Shown: positions 37,638 through 49,300, counted from the stretch's first letter. The stretch: DNA of 64,000 bases from Lodderomyces elongisporus (GCF_030384665.1 NC_083677.1:1113501-1177500); one strand, 5' to 3'. Translations and numbers: made by a program. Notes: generated by a model not told the origin, from the sequence alone.

Positions 37638-39606
37638 GTCTTTGGCTAACTCCTTTCCTTGAAAAGTGACTTGCCAAAAGATATATCAAAAAAAAAAATG
37701 CAAAATGCAAAATGCAAAATGCAAAAAGCAAAAAGGAAATAAAAGTTTCAAAAGTTAAACGTTACTCCATCTTATTATTATAATTACTCTCGTAAACATG
37801 ATTAAATTTTTTATTCTTTTAATATTATTTTATTTTTTTTCCATTTTTTTCCGTGATCTTATCTAGGTGTATAAACTTGTGTGTACTGCCATATATATAT
37901 ATATATATATACATTTGCATGTCATTTTACCTCCTGGCTTTGGCTTTACTCATTCTGCATTGACGATTCTTATTGGGCAAATTTTTTGGGCCTTCCACTG
38001 CTGATAACGGCCATTTATTATTTTGGGGATGGATGACAGGAGAAGCATTTGCCAATTGAAAAAAAAAAAAAAAAAAAAGAAAAGAACACAAATTAATTAA
38101 TTAATTAATTATTCATTTATTTATTTCTGCTTCAATCTCTGACCAACATTTTCCGTGATTTTTATTATCAGCAATGTTGAGTGTGATGATAACGCTTGAA
38201 AAACGGTGTTTTGTGTCGCAATGAACAGAATAAATCCAATTGCGAGATAAGAAAGAGAATTGTGGTACAAATTCGTTCGAGACGAATCAACAAGAGATCA
38301 CTGGTAGTGAATGACAAGAAGAATTAATAGATGAGGGAGGGATATAAAAGTTGAAAAAATATAGGACGAATGACAACAGGAGGGCGGGGGGTGGAAAAGA
38401 AAGAGCGGAATTTGATTTTTTTTTGCTAAAATTGGAGATGAAGTGGAGAGAGACCTTATCAAACGAAAGATACAATTAAAAACAAACCAACAAAATAGGG
38501 GTATAAAACAACCTGGGGAGTTGTTACAAAAAAACCACTCTCAGTTGACAAAGATAAAAATTGCATTTTTCAATTGCCAATGGTCATTCCCAGTTGAAAG
38601 TAAAGCAAAATTTTTAAAAAATGGAAAGAAAAAAAAAGTGATTGTAGTCTTTGTCTTGGTATCACTTAGTCATGCCTCTTGGCCCAATAGACTTTTGTGG
38701 GGTTCCCCAACCAATTGAAAGCAACGACGATGAGGGTGATAATGGTGGTGGTGATGATGGTGAATAGTTCAAAAAGTAGATAATGATAAGGGTTGACTAA
38801 CAAAAGGATTGGATTTAAAAGTTAAGAAAAAAATTTGAAAAGAGTATGGATCTAAAGTAAACCCAACACTAAACACCATCTTTTTTGTGCTTTTCAAACA
38901 ACAAAATGATAATTGAAAAACAGGCAAAGGGCAATTGCATTGGAGATTTAAAGACTTTAGAGACTTTAGAGACTTTAGAGACTTTAGAGACTCAAATAAT
39001 ATCCTTTTAAACCTTGTCACATCGCACCAGAATATACATAAACACACACAAACAAACATAATTACGCATACATTTACTCTATTAGTTTCTCGTTTTTGTC
39101 CCCACAATTAGCGGGCTTGGCTTCCCCCCCCCCCCCTCCCTTCCCCATTTCAGTTTGGCGCGGACCACGATAAGGATCAATTTCACAAAAGACAAAAGAG
39201 AAAACACAATTATCAAGATCTTTTAGTATCCACTTTTTGGTATCCACTTTTTAGTATTCACCCTTTCCATTCTCCCTAGTTTCCTCCCCTATACTCCAAC
39301 CCCACTTCCCTTTTTCTTTACTTCCTTCTTGGGTTTTTATAATTTATTCTTTCAGTTTGCTTTTCAACTTTTCTATTGCCTTTTTTTTTTTTTTACCTTT
39401 CTTCCCTCTCCCTTATTTGATCCTAATTTACTTTCTCTTCCAACAGAATTTACATATAAATACACCAGTTTTATCCATCAACAATTTCGCATCAGAAACA
39501 AATTGTAAAACAGTTTCAACTGCAACAAATACAACGGACAAAAAAAAAATTTGAAAAGGATTAAGGAAAAATTAAGTAAAAATTAAAAAAAAAAAATAAA
39601 AGAAGA
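37638..39606. other. Long intergenic region RNase T2/amidase
   Basis: About 2 kb, no convincing gene. Contains a 7-bp repeat (atgcaaa) at about 37698-37733, a TA run at 37891-37911, a poly-A run at 38060-38078, an aattaatt run at 38092-38110, a 9-bp tandem repeat at 38952-38992, a 13-C run at 39124-39136, and T/C-rich promoter-like sequence before the amidase. Confidence 0.45.
38952..38992. repeat. 9-bp tandem repeat (agactttag), about 4.5 copies
   Basis: Four exact copies plus five bases. Noncoding position. Confidence 0.85.
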
Positions 39607-41307
39607 ATGCGTACCGAAGATTGGAAAATACTTGCTGCTGAGGCACAGGAAACTTTTAATGACTCCCTAACCAAAGCCATCAAGTTGGCAGAGTTTGACG
39701 ATTCACTAAAGTCAAAATATGATGCACTCCCTTCTGCAAAAGGTGAGACCACTGATGATTATGGCTCACCCACAAAGCACCCTGTAGACGTTTACTTGAA
39801 AACTGTGCCACAGCTGGTCTTGGACATTACTGAGAAAGATCCAATTGACTTGCTTAAAGATTTGAAAGACAAGAAGATTACTTGTGTCGATGTGTTGAAG
39901 GCATATACCACTGCCGCCATTATTGCAAACAAATTAACCAATTGTGTTCAAGAGTTTCTTCCAATCGAGGCATTAAAGTTTGCACAAGAATTGGATGAAA
40001 AGTATGAGGAAAAGAAAAACCTTCCATTGTATGGTTTGCCCTTTTCGATCAAGGAAATGATTCCATTTGTGGGAAGATCAGTTACTCATGGCTCATTGTG
40101 CTACCTTGACCGCGTTGTTGACTACAATGCAGATATCGTCAATATCTTGATGGACAATGGCGCGTACCCTTTTGTGAGAACTACTAATCCACAATCACTA
40201 ATGATGCTTGAATGTGTCTCCTATATGCATGGGCGTACTGTAAACACTTTTAATAGTGACTTGACAAGTGGCGGTTCCTCAGGTGGAGAAGGTGTTTTGA
40301 ATGGGCTTTATGCAAGCCCCTTTGGCTTGGGAAGCGATATTGGCGGTAGTATCAGAAGTCCTGCTGCTTTTAATGGGATCTATGGATTGCGTACAACATT
40401 GGGAAGAATTCCAACCGCTGATTACTTTTCGTGCAACATTGGCTCCGAGTCAATTTTATCAGTGACTGGACCATTATCTAGATCCTTGGGAACTGTTGAG
40501 TTGGTGATGAAATCGATTATCGATTCAAAGCCATGGCTTGTTGATCCTACATTGGCTGCAATAGAATGGAAAACTTTTGACTCCCAACAAGAGAAACCAA
40601 AGTTTCGCATTGGAGTATTGATGAGTGATGGAATAGTTACACCTTCTCCACCAATTCTTCGTGCATTAAATATTGTTAAGGAGAAGCTTGCAAGTTTAGG
40701 TAACATTGAGTTGGTTCCATTTGAGCCATTTGAGCATGAACGCACAGCAGAAATCTTGGGAAAGTTGTATTTTGAAGATGGTGCCAGAGACTTTAAAGCC
40801 ACAGTAGCAGACACCAAAGAGCCAATCCTCGAACAAACTACATGGGCCATTGATGGGGCCAAGGATTTAGAGATGCACGACCAATGGTTCTGGAATTTGG
40901 AAAAGCAAAAGTATAGAAAGCAATACTTGAAGCACTGGATGAGCTATACTGACAAACAGGGACATGTCTTGGATGCAGTGATTGCACCAGTCTTTCCCAA
41001 TGTGGCACCAAAACATAACACGTCAAAGTACTGGGGCTATACTTGTCAATGGAATCTTTTGGATTACCCTGTCTTGGTGTTCCCTGTCACAATAGTCGAT
41101 GAGAATTTGGATGTACCATTCAAGGACTACAAGCCAAAAAATGAATCTGATGAATTTTTTTACAAACAATACGACAGCCCCAAATCTTTTGCAAAAGCTC
41201 CGGTCAATTTGGGGTTAGTTGGATTAAGAAACACCGATGAGAAGTTGATTGAAATAGCAAAGATTTTGCGTCAGGAAATTGGCGATATCTTTGCTGGACA
41301 ACAATAA
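39607..41307 (+). CDS. Amidase (AmdS/Amd2 type, amidase-signature family)
   Basis: Hydrolyses small or aromatic amides to acid and ammonia, probably in the cytosol. The Ser-cisSer-Lys triad is readable: the lysine in LPFSIKEM (about residue 150), the cis-Ser in TSGGSSGGEG (about 222) and the nucleophile Ser in DIGGSIRSP (about 247). GIYGLRTTLGRIP and SVTGPLSRSLGTVE follow as in AmdS. The N-terminal block (TNCVQEFLPIEAL) is typical of the fungal acetamidase subgroup. 566 aa, close to AmdS (548) and Amd2 (549). The substrate cannot be told. It lies beside an OPT transporter, with no sign of a functional cluster. Confidence 0.9.
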   Translation: MRTEDWKILAAEAQETFNDSLTKAIKLAEFDDSLKSKYDALPSAKGETTDDYGSPTKHPVDVYLKTVPQLVLDITEKDPIDLLKDLKDKKITCVDVLKAYTTAAIIANKLTNCVQEFLPIEALKFAQELDEKYEEKKNLPLYGLPFSIKEMIPFVGRSVTHGSLCYLDRVVDYNADIVNILMDNGAYPFVRTTNPQSLMMLECVSYMHGRTVNTFNSDLTSGGSSGGEGVLNGLYASPFGLGSDIGGSIRSPAAFNGIYGLRTTLGRIPTADYFSCNIGSESILSVTGPLSRSLGTVELVMKSIIDSKPWLVDPTLAAIEWKTFDSQQEKPKFRIGVLMSDGIVTPSPPILRALNIVKEKLASLGNIELVPFEPFEHERTAEILGKLYFEDGARDFKATVADTKEPILEQTTWAIDGAKDLEMHDQWFWNLEKQKYRKQYLKHWMSYTDKQGHVLDAVIAPVFPNVAPKHNTSKYWGYTCQWNLLDYPVLVFPVTIVDENLDVPFKDYKPKNESDEFFYKQYDSPKSFAKAPVNLGLVGLRNTDEKLIEIAKILRQEIGDIFAGQQ

Positions 41308-42071
41308 TAAGGAAACTTGAGAAATAAAATTCAGAAATAATAAAGTGTAAAAATATAAAAAGAAAGCGAAAAAAAGGAAAAGTGCAGTAGCGTGTTACAT
41401 TGCATTCAATTTATGGATAACTTTATTTTAGAACATTTGTTTATAATGAAAAGAAAAAAAAAACCATTATATTTTGCACACTTGCGTGTTAATGACTAGA
41501 CTCTTTAATCTCCTTACTAATATTTCATAAATGAACTGCCATGTCTCTTACAGTACAATCTGTGTGAGGACAAGAATGGCGAAACTCCCCCCCCCCCCCC
41601 CAAAAAAAATAAAGCAAAAAAAATAAAGACTAAGTATGGTAAACCATTCTTGATTTCTGATTTCGGGAAAAGTTGACATATTAAAATAATTACACAAAAT
41701 CTCGGGAATGAGAAAGACAAAGGGATAAAGGGACAAAGGGTTGATTGTGAGGGGTGGGGTGGGGAGGAGAAAAAAAAAATCCATATATTTATATTTGTAT
41801 TTATATGTATGTGTATTTTACATACGCGCAAGATTTGAAGATCTGGTAATTAGCTTGAGAACTGGAAGACTATATAGACAACAAAGTTTGCCTAATGATT
41901 TGAATTCAACAAATATTTTTATTTCCACTATACACCACCAAACATATATTTACCGGTTTTCCATTTAAACGTTGTCCCCATCCCACTATTCTTTTCAGTC
42001 TTTAATTCCTTTTTTTGTCTTTTCTTTTCTTTTTTCTTCTTTGTTTTACTTTGCTTTGCAATTCATTATCA
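41308..42071. other. Intergenic region amidase/OPT gene
   Basis: About 760 bp, no gene. Contains a 15-C run at 41587-41601, a G-rich stretch near 41750-41765, and T-rich sequence before the transporter. Confidence 0.45.
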
Positions 42072-44831
42072 ATGGCAGGTCATGAGTACATTGAGCTAGA
42101 ATCGTTTTCAGATAACTCTAGTGACTTTAACAGTAAACAGCTGCATGATAATAAGACCTCGTCAAGTTTCTCATTGACAGCTCTCAATAAAGCACAGCTT
42201 CTATTAATCTTGCTAAGACTCGGAGTCATTAGCGATGATGTTTACGAAACAGGAGTTTTGCCTTCTCCGAGCAAATTTTCACAAGGCACAAAGTATATGA
42301 TTGAAAAAATCACTAGTCTATCAGTTTTTGATGCAATTGAAATATTACGAAATGCGCTAGCAGATCACAAAGAAGATGTCAATTTTCTTCGTGAAGATTA
42401 CCGGCTTCTTGAAAGATTAGTGAGTCAAATCCCCGAAGGATTTGGAGAACGCAAGGACGACTGCAATGATAAAATAAAGAGAAATCTGGAGAAAGTTATA
42501 GAGGAGAGATATATTGATACGTTCAAAAACAAGACATACTTGCATATCATCGACTGGGATTTACAGGTACGACTCGAAGCAGCATTGATTGAGTTTCACT
42601 CGCCCTATCCAGAAATTAGAGCCATTACTGACCCCTACGATGACCCCAATGTGCCAGTAGAGACTTTTCGATGCTATTTCATAGGGTTTACCTGGACATT
42701 TATCGGATCTATTATTAATAGTTTCTTTGTCCATAGAATGCCCAGTATTGGGCTTAATTCGCATACAATCCAGATATTGCTATTACCATGTGGGAAATTG
42801 TGGGAAAGATTTGTACCCAATAAAAAAATAGCACTAGGTCTGCTATCGTTTGAATTGAATTCGGGGCCATGGACGTATAAAGAAATGATGCTTTCTACAA
42901 TTATATACCTGTGCTCTGCAAGCATCCCTTACCTGATCTACAACATTTTTGTGATGAAAATCGACAAATTTTATGGCCTCAAATGGGTCGGCATAGTCTT
43001 TCAAATATTGCTCACGATATCAACGCAGTTTCTAGGCTTTAGTTTTGCAATGATTATGAAAAAGGTTTGTGTTTATCCAAGCAAAGCCATTTGGCCAACA
43101 CTACTTCCAACAATTGCATTAAACAAGGCTTTGATGAATGAGGGCGAAAATAATAAAGTTCACGGGTGGAGCATATCTCGATACAAATTCTTCATGATTG
43201 TTGGCGTTTGCAGCTTCATTTACAACTGGGTCCCAATGCACTTATTCCAAGCACTTTCAAACTTCAACTGGCCTACATGGTTCAACCCATCACTGATACA
43301 TTTAACCAATATTGCCGGCTCCACAATGGGATTGGGGCTTAACCCACTACCAACGTTTGATTGGAACCAGCTCAATGCAGGTGGTTGCTTAACCGTTCCG
43401 TTTTACACGTATATGAACAAATATTTGGGTAGTCTCTTGGGGTTTATTGTGATCTTGATTGTTTATTACACAAATAACTACTATACAGCATTTCTCCCTA
43501 TAAACTCAAATAGATTGTTCAACAATAAAGCCGAGGTTTACAAAGTTCATGATATTTTGAATGAAAAGAACCAATTTGACCATGGAAAATATCAAGATAT
43601 TGGACCGCCATATTTTTCTGCTGCGAACTTGGTGCTCTATGGTGCATATTTCTGCCTCTATCCATTTGCAATACTATATCATTTCGTCACTGAATGGAGT
43701 TCGACGAGAGCAAGTTTTCATAGCGTATGGCTTTCAATAACTGATGCATTTGGGAAAGGAAAAGGAAATGAAACACAAACTGGTGCAGAACACCGTTTTG
43801 GTAGATATGCCTCTGATGCTCATTGCAAGATGATGGCCAAATATGATGATGTTCCAGACTCGTGGTTCATTGCAATATTGGTGGTGAGTACCTTGTTTGC
43901 TGTTGCCACTGTACTTTTTTACCCAGTAGAGACACCAGTGTGGGGAATTTTTTTCACTATTTTGATCAACTTTATTTTTCTAATTCCGTTAACAGCAATT
44001 GCTTCAGTTACCGGGTTTTCATTTGGATTGAATGTGTTGGTTGAACTCATTGTTGGATATGCTATACCCAACTCGGGATTGGCATTGATAACATTGAAAG
44101 CATTTGGCTACAACATCGATTCTCAAGCAAGTAACTATATCACAGACCAGAAGTTGGCACACTATTCCAAAGTTCCGCCAAGGGCGATCTTCAAGGGACA
44201 ATTAATCTCAACCTTGATTAATATTGTTGTGTCGTTAACGGTTGCAAATTGGCAGCTTGCACATATACCCGATATTTGTGATTCGCACCAAAAAGATAAA
44301 TTGAGTTGTCCCGGAGCAAATACATATTTCTACTCGAGCATTCAGTATGGAGAGATTGGACCTGCAAAAGTATTTAGTGGTATTTACCCTATTCTCAAAT
44401 GGTGTTTTTTACTTGGCGCATTATTAGTTTTACCGTGTGTTTGGTTTAAAAAAAATGGGCCTCAGAGATTAACAATGTATTTCCAGCCCAGTATCATCAT
44501 TGGCGGGTTCCTCGATTTTGCTCCGTACAATCTCCTGTACTTTACTGGCGGGCTATATCTTTCATATATTTTCATGTACCAAATTAAGAAGAATTACTTG
44601 CTTTGGTGGGAAAAGTATAATTATATCTTGACGAGTGCATTATCTGCTGGTGTTGCGTTTAGTTCATTGTTGATATTCTTTACGGTACAATATCATCCTC
44701 GAGAGTTGAAGTGGTGGGGCAACTTGGTCAGTCAGCAGGGCATTGAAGGCGGGTATTTACCTGACATATGGAAGGATGTGTCAACTGCGCCTGATGGGTA
44801 TATTGGTTTGCGTAAGGGCAACTATCCATAG
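42072..44831 (+). CDS. Oligopeptide transporter (OPT family)
   Basis: Proton-coupled peptide or glutathione/siderophore transporter of the OPT family, predicted in the plasma or an internal membrane. After a hydrophilic N-terminus (residues 1-165) there are about 14-16 membrane segments. Family signatures are RCYFIGFTWTFIGSIINSFF, GPWTYKEMML (the NPG-like motif region), STMGLGLNPLPTFDWNQL and EHRFGRYASDAHCKMMAKYDDVP; the last resembles the DxHxRLM-type motif of Opt proteins. The N-terminal SVFDAIEILRNALADHKEDVNF is typical of the Opt2 branch. The first ATG is at 42072; the open frame before it lacks ATG and encodes only a Phe/Leu-rich run. 919 aa, near Opt2 (877). Confidence 0.9.
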   Translation: MAGHEYIELESFSDNSSDFNSKQLHDNKTSSSFSLTALNKAQLLLILLRLGVISDDVYETGVLPSPSKFSQGTKYMIEKITSLSVFDAIEILRNALADHKEDVNFLREDYRLLERLVSQIPEGFGERKDDCNDKIKRNLEKVIEERYIDTFKNKTYLHIIDWDLQVRLEAALIEFHSPYPEIRAITDPYDDPNVPVETFRCYFIGFTWTFIGSIINSFFVHRMPSIGLNSHTIQILLLPCGKLWERFVPNKKIALGLLSFELNSGPWTYKEMMLSTIIYLCSASIPYLIYNIFVMKIDKFYGLKWVGIVFQILLTISTQFLGFSFAMIMKKVCVYPSKAIWPTLLPTIALNKALMNEGENNKVHGWSISRYKFFMIVGVCSFIYNWVPMHLFQALSNFNWPTWFNPSLIHLTNIAGSTMGLGLNPLPTFDWNQLNAGGCLTVPFYTYMNKYLGSLLGFIVILIVYYTNNYYTAFLPINSNRLFNNKAEVYKVHDILNEKNQFDHGKYQDIGPPYFSAANLVLYGAYFCLYPFAILYHFVTEWSSTRASFHSVWLSITDAFGKGKGNETQTGAEHRFGRYASDAHCKMMAKYDDVPDSWFIAILVVSTLFAVATVLFYPVETPVWGIFFTILINFIFLIPLTAIASVTGFSFGLNVLVELIVGYAIPNSGLALITLKAFGYNIDSQASNYITDQKLAHYSKVPPRAIFKGQLISTLINIVVSLTVANWQLAHIPDICDSHQKDKLSCPGANTYFYSSIQYGEIGPAKVFSGIYPILKWCFLLGALLVLPCVWFKKNGPQRLTMYFQPSIIIGGFLDFAPYNLLYFTGGLYLSYIFMYQIKKNYLLWWEKYNYILTSALSAGVAFSSLLIFFTVQYHPRELKWWGNLVSQQGIEGGYLPDIWKDVSTAPDGYIGLRKGNYP

Positions 44832-45035
44832 ATTTTGATTTTAGTTCTTCTTTTTTTTTTTAATTTTTTTCTTTTGTTAGTTCGATTCTGGCAATAGTGC
44901 AAGTACTTATAAATCTCTGGCTTTATGGTTCTTTTTTTTTGTAGGGGGGGGTTGGGGAGAGAGAGAGGGGGGGACATCGAGCAGGATCAAATTACCTTTA
45001 TTTCAATAGGTCTATGTGTATATACTTCTATGTTC

Positions 45036-46142
45036 TTAAAGTTGTTTACCAAAAAAGTTGCTGTTAAAGTTGTGGAATTTGCCATACTCATAACACTCGG
45101 AACTTTCTCTAATCTCGACTAATTGTGGCATCCACGTTTCAATATCATGTATTCTTTTGCTTGTTGCAGGGTGCGAAGAGAACCATTCTCCAACCAAACC
45201 TCCGCTTCCAATGCCTCTACTCAGTTGCATCAATTTCTGTTCCATATTGCCCATCCTTTCCCAAAACTTTACCGCTTGTCTTGGGTTAAAGCAACTTTTG
45301 GCCAAAATCTCACACCCAATATGGTCGGCTTCTGTCTCCATCTCTCTAGATGCAGGCATCGTGAGTAAGCCATTTATCAACATATCGTTGAACCAACTGA
45401 TACCAGTAAGAGAGTATAAGATGGTCAGCAATGCCATGTAAAATGGTTGTGAGCTCAATTGTTCGCTTGAATGTTGTGCCAATTGGTGCGATAACTCGTG
45501 TGACAACACCGTGGCAATTCCATCATCGTTTTGGCATATGGGTAAGATTGAGGAAAAGATAAATATTTTACCATTGGGCAAGATGAATGCATTTGGTGGT
45601 AATTGATCATTTTGGATAATGTTGATTTCCCAGTGCAATTGTTGCAAGTGTTGTCTTTGCTTCAAGTTTTCGTCATTCTCAATTGCTGTTGCCAATAGTT
45701 TATTCATTATCCCTCCAATACGTGCATACAATGGATTCAGATGGGGCAAAATCATCAGTCCATATTGTGCCATAATCTGTCTATAAGAGTAATCGCCTAT
45801 TTTCTGTTCAATCCAAAAGGGGATCCATATAAACCGGCGACGATGCGTATAGGGTGTCTCATGAAGGTTATATATATAAAATGCAATGAGTCCTCCCCCA
45901 ATATAGAGTGCCTTACGACTGGTAAGGAGTTGGATGTAATACTGTGTAAGGGGTGACGATGTGTTGAAACCATTGGAGTTTTGGTCACCAAATCGACGAT
46001 ATGACGCATATCCCCGGCGGTGGCTAGTGTTTTGAAAAAAGTTGGTGAAACGTGGGGAAGTAATATGTGGCGATTTCGACCATTTGAAAATGGAAAATGT
46101 CTTTGTGGCATTTGAATGTGTTTGGAATATTCGTCTAAACAT
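45036..46142 (-). CDS. OMA1: Mitochondrial inner-membrane metalloendopeptidase Oma1
   Basis: M48-family stress protease of the mitochondrial inner membrane. The N-terminus is a basic, Arg/Ser-rich presequence ([11 protein letters not shown], then [10 protein letters not shown]). A membrane segment ([16 protein letters not shown]) follows at about residue 75. The zinc site is HELSH in [13 protein letters not shown], with the downstream glutamate in [13 protein letters not shown], typical of M48. The C-terminus holds [20 protein letters not shown], the conserved histidine-containing end. I start at 46142 because the upstream frame lacks ATG. 368 aa, close to S. cerevisiae Oma1 (345). Confidence 0.93.
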   Translation of the reverse strand: MFRRIFQTHSNATKTFSIFKWSKSPHITSPRFTNFFQNTSHRRGYASYRRFGDQNSNGFNTSSPLTQYYIQLLTSRKALYIGGGLIAFYIYNLHETPYTHRRRFIWIPFWIEQKIGDYSYRQIMAQYGLMILPHLNPLYARIGGIMNKLLATAIENDENLKQRQHLQQLHWEINIIQNDQLPPNAFILPNGKIFIFSSILPICQNDDGIATVLSHELSHQLAQHSSEQLSSQPFYMALLTILYSLTGISWFNDMLINGLLTMPASREMETEADHIGCEILAKSCFNPRQAVKFWERMGNMEQKLMQLSRGIGSGGLVGEWFSSHPATSKRIHDIETWMPQLVEIRESSECYEYGKFHNFNSNFFGKQL

Positions 46143-46870
46143 TATTGTGATATAGGTTAAAGTAAAATAAAAAAACAAAAAAAACTTTTCACGTGTGTTG
46201 TTCAACAGATTTGTGAAGTGGGAAATCTTTTTACTGGATCAAAGAGGTTGAGTTGATATGTCTTTGAGACTTGATGAATATTTACATACCGTAGATTCTC
46301 ATGGAACTGTTATCGGAAGCGCAAACAAAACACCCAAGAAAAAAAAAAAAAATTTTGAAAATATAAAAATTAAAATTAAAATTAAAAAGAGAAAAAAAAA
46401 GAGGAAGAGCACAAACAAAAGGAATTTGAACAAACAACAAGCAGATAATGATTGAATAAATATGTCTTGAGGTTTTATCAAATGCATTGGATAATGGTTG
46501 CCCCTCAAGAAAAAACCTAAAACATAAGAGACCCGTACAATGCTTTATCGATAGATGAAAGAAATATTAATGGGAAACCACGAAATCATTACTAAATTAT
46601 ACATAGAAAAAAAAATAATGATATATATATACATATACATATATACATATATGTGTGTAGAAATTATTAAAGCTAGGCCCAGCTTAGCTTTATTACTATG
46701 GATTGGACTGCACATTTTTATTGCCCGTTATTTTACATTATTTAAACACCCATGTTTTAATAAGATTCTTTTCAAATTTTTTTTTCCTTTCTTATTGTTG
46801 CAATTGATTAATTGACCATCCTTCTTTCTTTCTCCTCTTTTTCTTTTGGCGTTTGCTTTGTTGTCGTTGA
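46143..46870. other. Region between OMA1 and the Skg6-like gene
   Basis: About 730 bp. Holds a possible small ORF (46258-46455), an alternating TATA/CATA block at about 46621-46656, and AT-rich 3' sequence of the Skg6-like gene. Confidence 0.4.
46258..46455 (+). CDS. Possible small basic protein (65 aa)
   Basis: The first 30 codons look protein-like (MSLRLDEYLHTVDSHGTVIG, then SANKTPKK). The rest is a Lys/Ile/Asn-rich run encoded by A-rich sequence that also occurs in noncoding DNA here. Divergent from OMA1 with 115 bp between starts. Could be a short basic nucleolar-type protein or chance; I do not recognise it. Confidence 0.28.
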   Translation: MSLRLDEYLHTVDSHGTVIGSANKTPKKKKKNFENIKIKIKIKKRKKKRKSTNKRNLNKQQADND

Positions 46871-48106
46871 TTACTCATCTTTGGGGATTTGCAAACTTTG
46901 ATCCTTAGCATAAGTGGCCACTTCTTTTGCATTGTCCTCTTGTTTTATCTCATTATTCAATTTGCTTGCCTTCTTTGGACTCACTTCAACCATTGCTGCT
47001 TCATAAGTGAAATGGTCATTGATTGCCGAGTCCTCACCAACCAAGTGGTTATTGATCAAGTCGGAACTGGAGTTATTTTTCATAGTATTAGATACTGAAG
47101 GGTACCGTGGTTTGATGTTAACGTTACCTGCTGCTGCTGCTGCTTTACTTGGTAACTTTTCAAAAAAGGCCGAGTTATTCAATTGTTTGGCCAACGTGTC
47201 CAAGTCGTTTGATGTTGACCTCGAGTGGATAGGTTGTGAGACATTGTTGCTGTTGGAGTTATTGCTATTGTTATTGTTATTGTTATTGTTATTGCTATTG
47301 TTATTATTGCTTGAAAGTAAGATTGAAGATGCTGTGCTGTCTGATAAATTGTGCACATTATTTGTGCTGTTATTATTATTGGTGTTGTTGACTGAGTTCA
47401 GTCTATTTTTGCTGCTAAAGATGTTGGCAACACCTTTTGCCAAATCAGAGGATGAATGTGCGCGCGATGAGCTAGAGTATGTACCATCGTTGGCAACTTG
47501 TGTTGGTGCTGTTGGTGCTGTTGGTGGTGGTAGTGTTGAAGAGGCATATGAGTTGTTATTATCCGATGTAAATGTTGGAATGAAGGTGTTGTAAAAATCG
47601 TATGAAGAGATTTGTCTTTGATGGGGTGGAAGTTGTTGTTGTTGTTGTTGTTGTTGCTGGTGTTGTTGTTGTTGGTAGTATTGAGTAGGTTGTCTCAGTG
47701 GTTGTTGTTGTTGTTGTTGTTCAAACGGCAGTTGTCTTGCTGCTTGGTGTAGTTTCAAATGTTGAGCATATGGATGAGCGGAGCCTTCGGGTTGCTGTTG
47801 ATGTTGCAATTCGTTTTCCAATCCGCTTTCTGAACTACCATTCGAGGTGTCGGAAACAGCCTGCTCTTTTAATTGGATGTCAACCAGCTCTGGCCCTTTC
47901 TTTTGGTCATATGTAGTGTGTAGTTCGTCTTGGAACATTTTGAAGCTGTGATCATCTTGCAACTCCCTTTCAATGAAATTGTCGTCCAAGTCTTCTTTGC
48001 GCAATTTGCGTTGGTTCTTGTACCAGAATATTAGCACTACACCGATGATGAGTGCTGATGGGATACCCACAGCTAATCCTACTGCCAATGCATTTGAATT
48101 TGCCAT
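46871..48106 (-). CDS. Skg6/Tos2-type single-pass membrane protein
   Basis: A short N-terminus is followed directly by one membrane segment (residues about 8-28, VGLAVGIPSALIIGVVLIFWYK) and a basic then acidic juxtamembrane stretch (NQRKLRKEDLDDNFIERELQDD). This layout is the Skg6/Tos2 domain known from S. cerevisiae proteins at bud neck and growth sites that interact with polarity factors. The long cytosolic remainder is low complexity, with poly-Gln (about residues 130-165) and poly-Asn (about 240-285) blocks between short Ser-rich blocks such as RSTSNDLDTLAKQLNNSAFF, which may be binding motifs. 411 aa. The 5' region is very long (2.7 kb), as expected for a cell-cycle or morphogenesis gene. 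Confidence 0.72.
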   Translation of the reverse strand: MANSNALAVGLAVGIPSALIIGVVLIFWYKNQRKLRKEDLDDNFIERELQDDHSFKMFQDELHTTYDQKKGPELVDIQLKEQAVSDTSNGSSESGLENELQHQQQPEGSAHPYAQHLKLHQAARQLPFEQQQQQQPLRQPTQYYQQQQHQQQQQQQQQLPPHQRQISSYDFYNTFIPTFTSDNNNSYASSTLPPPTAPTAPTQVANDGTYSSSSRAHSSSDLAKGVANIFSSKNRLNSVNNTNNNNSTNNVHNLSDSTASSILLSSNNNNSNNNNNNNNNSNNSNSNNVSQPIHSRSTSNDLDTLAKQLNNSAFFEKLPSKAAAAAGNVNIKPRYPSVSNTMKNNSSSDLINNHLVGEDSAINDHFTYEAAMVEVSPKKASKLNNEIKQEDNAKEVATYAKDQSLQIPKDE

Positions 48107-49300
48107 GTTTATGTTGTTGTTGATTTTGAAGAAGAAGAAGAAGAAAAAAACCTCCCAAAAAAGAATGAAAGAATGAAAGAATGGAAGAACAACAAAATGA
48201 AATAGTAAGCTTTTTATGACTTTCTTTTCTTTTTCCTTCTTAACAGTAGATGAAAAAGGGGTGTTTGGCTTTGAGTTGTGCTAAAGCGAGTGAATAGGTT
48301 TGAATCTAATCGATTGTATTTACTAATTAGGTTCCTTTTTCCTTGTCTGTAAAGGTTTGATTGGACTTGATAAACTGGATTGATAATAAGTAAATCAAAG
48401 ACAAAAATTAGGAAAATAGAATAATAGATAATAAAACAAATTTAAGTCGGAAAGAAGAGTAGAGAGTGGTGAGTGGTGAGTGGTGAGTGGTGGTGGTAGT
48501 GTTAGTGGTGGAAAGATAACGGTGATTTCAGCTGTTAATGTTGTAAAAGAACTGGTTTTATTATTTCAATTAATTGTACCTTTTTTTTCTTTTAACCTTT
48601 TCCTATACTGTACTGTATTGTATTGTATTATGATTTGACAGTGAATATTTTTCTTTCTCTTTTTTTTTCTCGTCGTCTCTGCCAACTGATTTATCTGTGT
48701 GTCTCTAATTACTTTTATATTTATCGTGAAATGTATTTTCTATTGTGTCTTCACAGGGATAGAAAGTGGGCGGAAACTGTACACTATTTGATGTAGCAGC
48801 AGCAGTAGTAGTAGTAGTAATTGCTGTTGCTGTTGCTGTTGCTCTTGTTGTCGACCTTGGAAGTGGAAGAAAGAAGTTGGTGAGGTGGAAGATGAATATT
48901 GTTTCAATTGAAACAAGGCTTTGGATATTGGCAGAAAAGGGAAAATAAAATAAAATAAAAATAAAAAGAAAAAAAAAAAAAAGAAATTAAAAGGGGAACA
49001 AAAAAGAGCAAGAAAGCAAGAAAGCAAGAAAGCAAAAAGTGTATGTGCTGCCTCTGTTTCAAGAAGAGCTGATATTAATCTACTCCTTCACTTTTAAAAG
49101 ATACAATTATATTGAAAAAAAAACTTTACATAGGCACATATGTATAAATAAGGCTAGAGTGATATGTGGGATTCAAATTGTTACCTGTTTTGTGGTGTTG
49201 TTGTGGTGGTCTATTTTTATCTTTGGTGCATTTCACAGAAGACAGTGCTAACCAATCCCACGAATTAGAGAATAAACAATAAACAATAAACAATACAAAT

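Noticed and set aside
38952..38992. CRISPR-like array
   Set aside because: Direct 9-bp units without spacers in a eukaryotic genome; a microsatellite-type repeat.
47007..47594. 195-codon Leu-rich frame antisense to the Skg6-like gene
   Set aside because: Mirror of the poly-Asn/poly-Gln codons on the minus strand (AAC/AAT read backwards gives Leu/Val).
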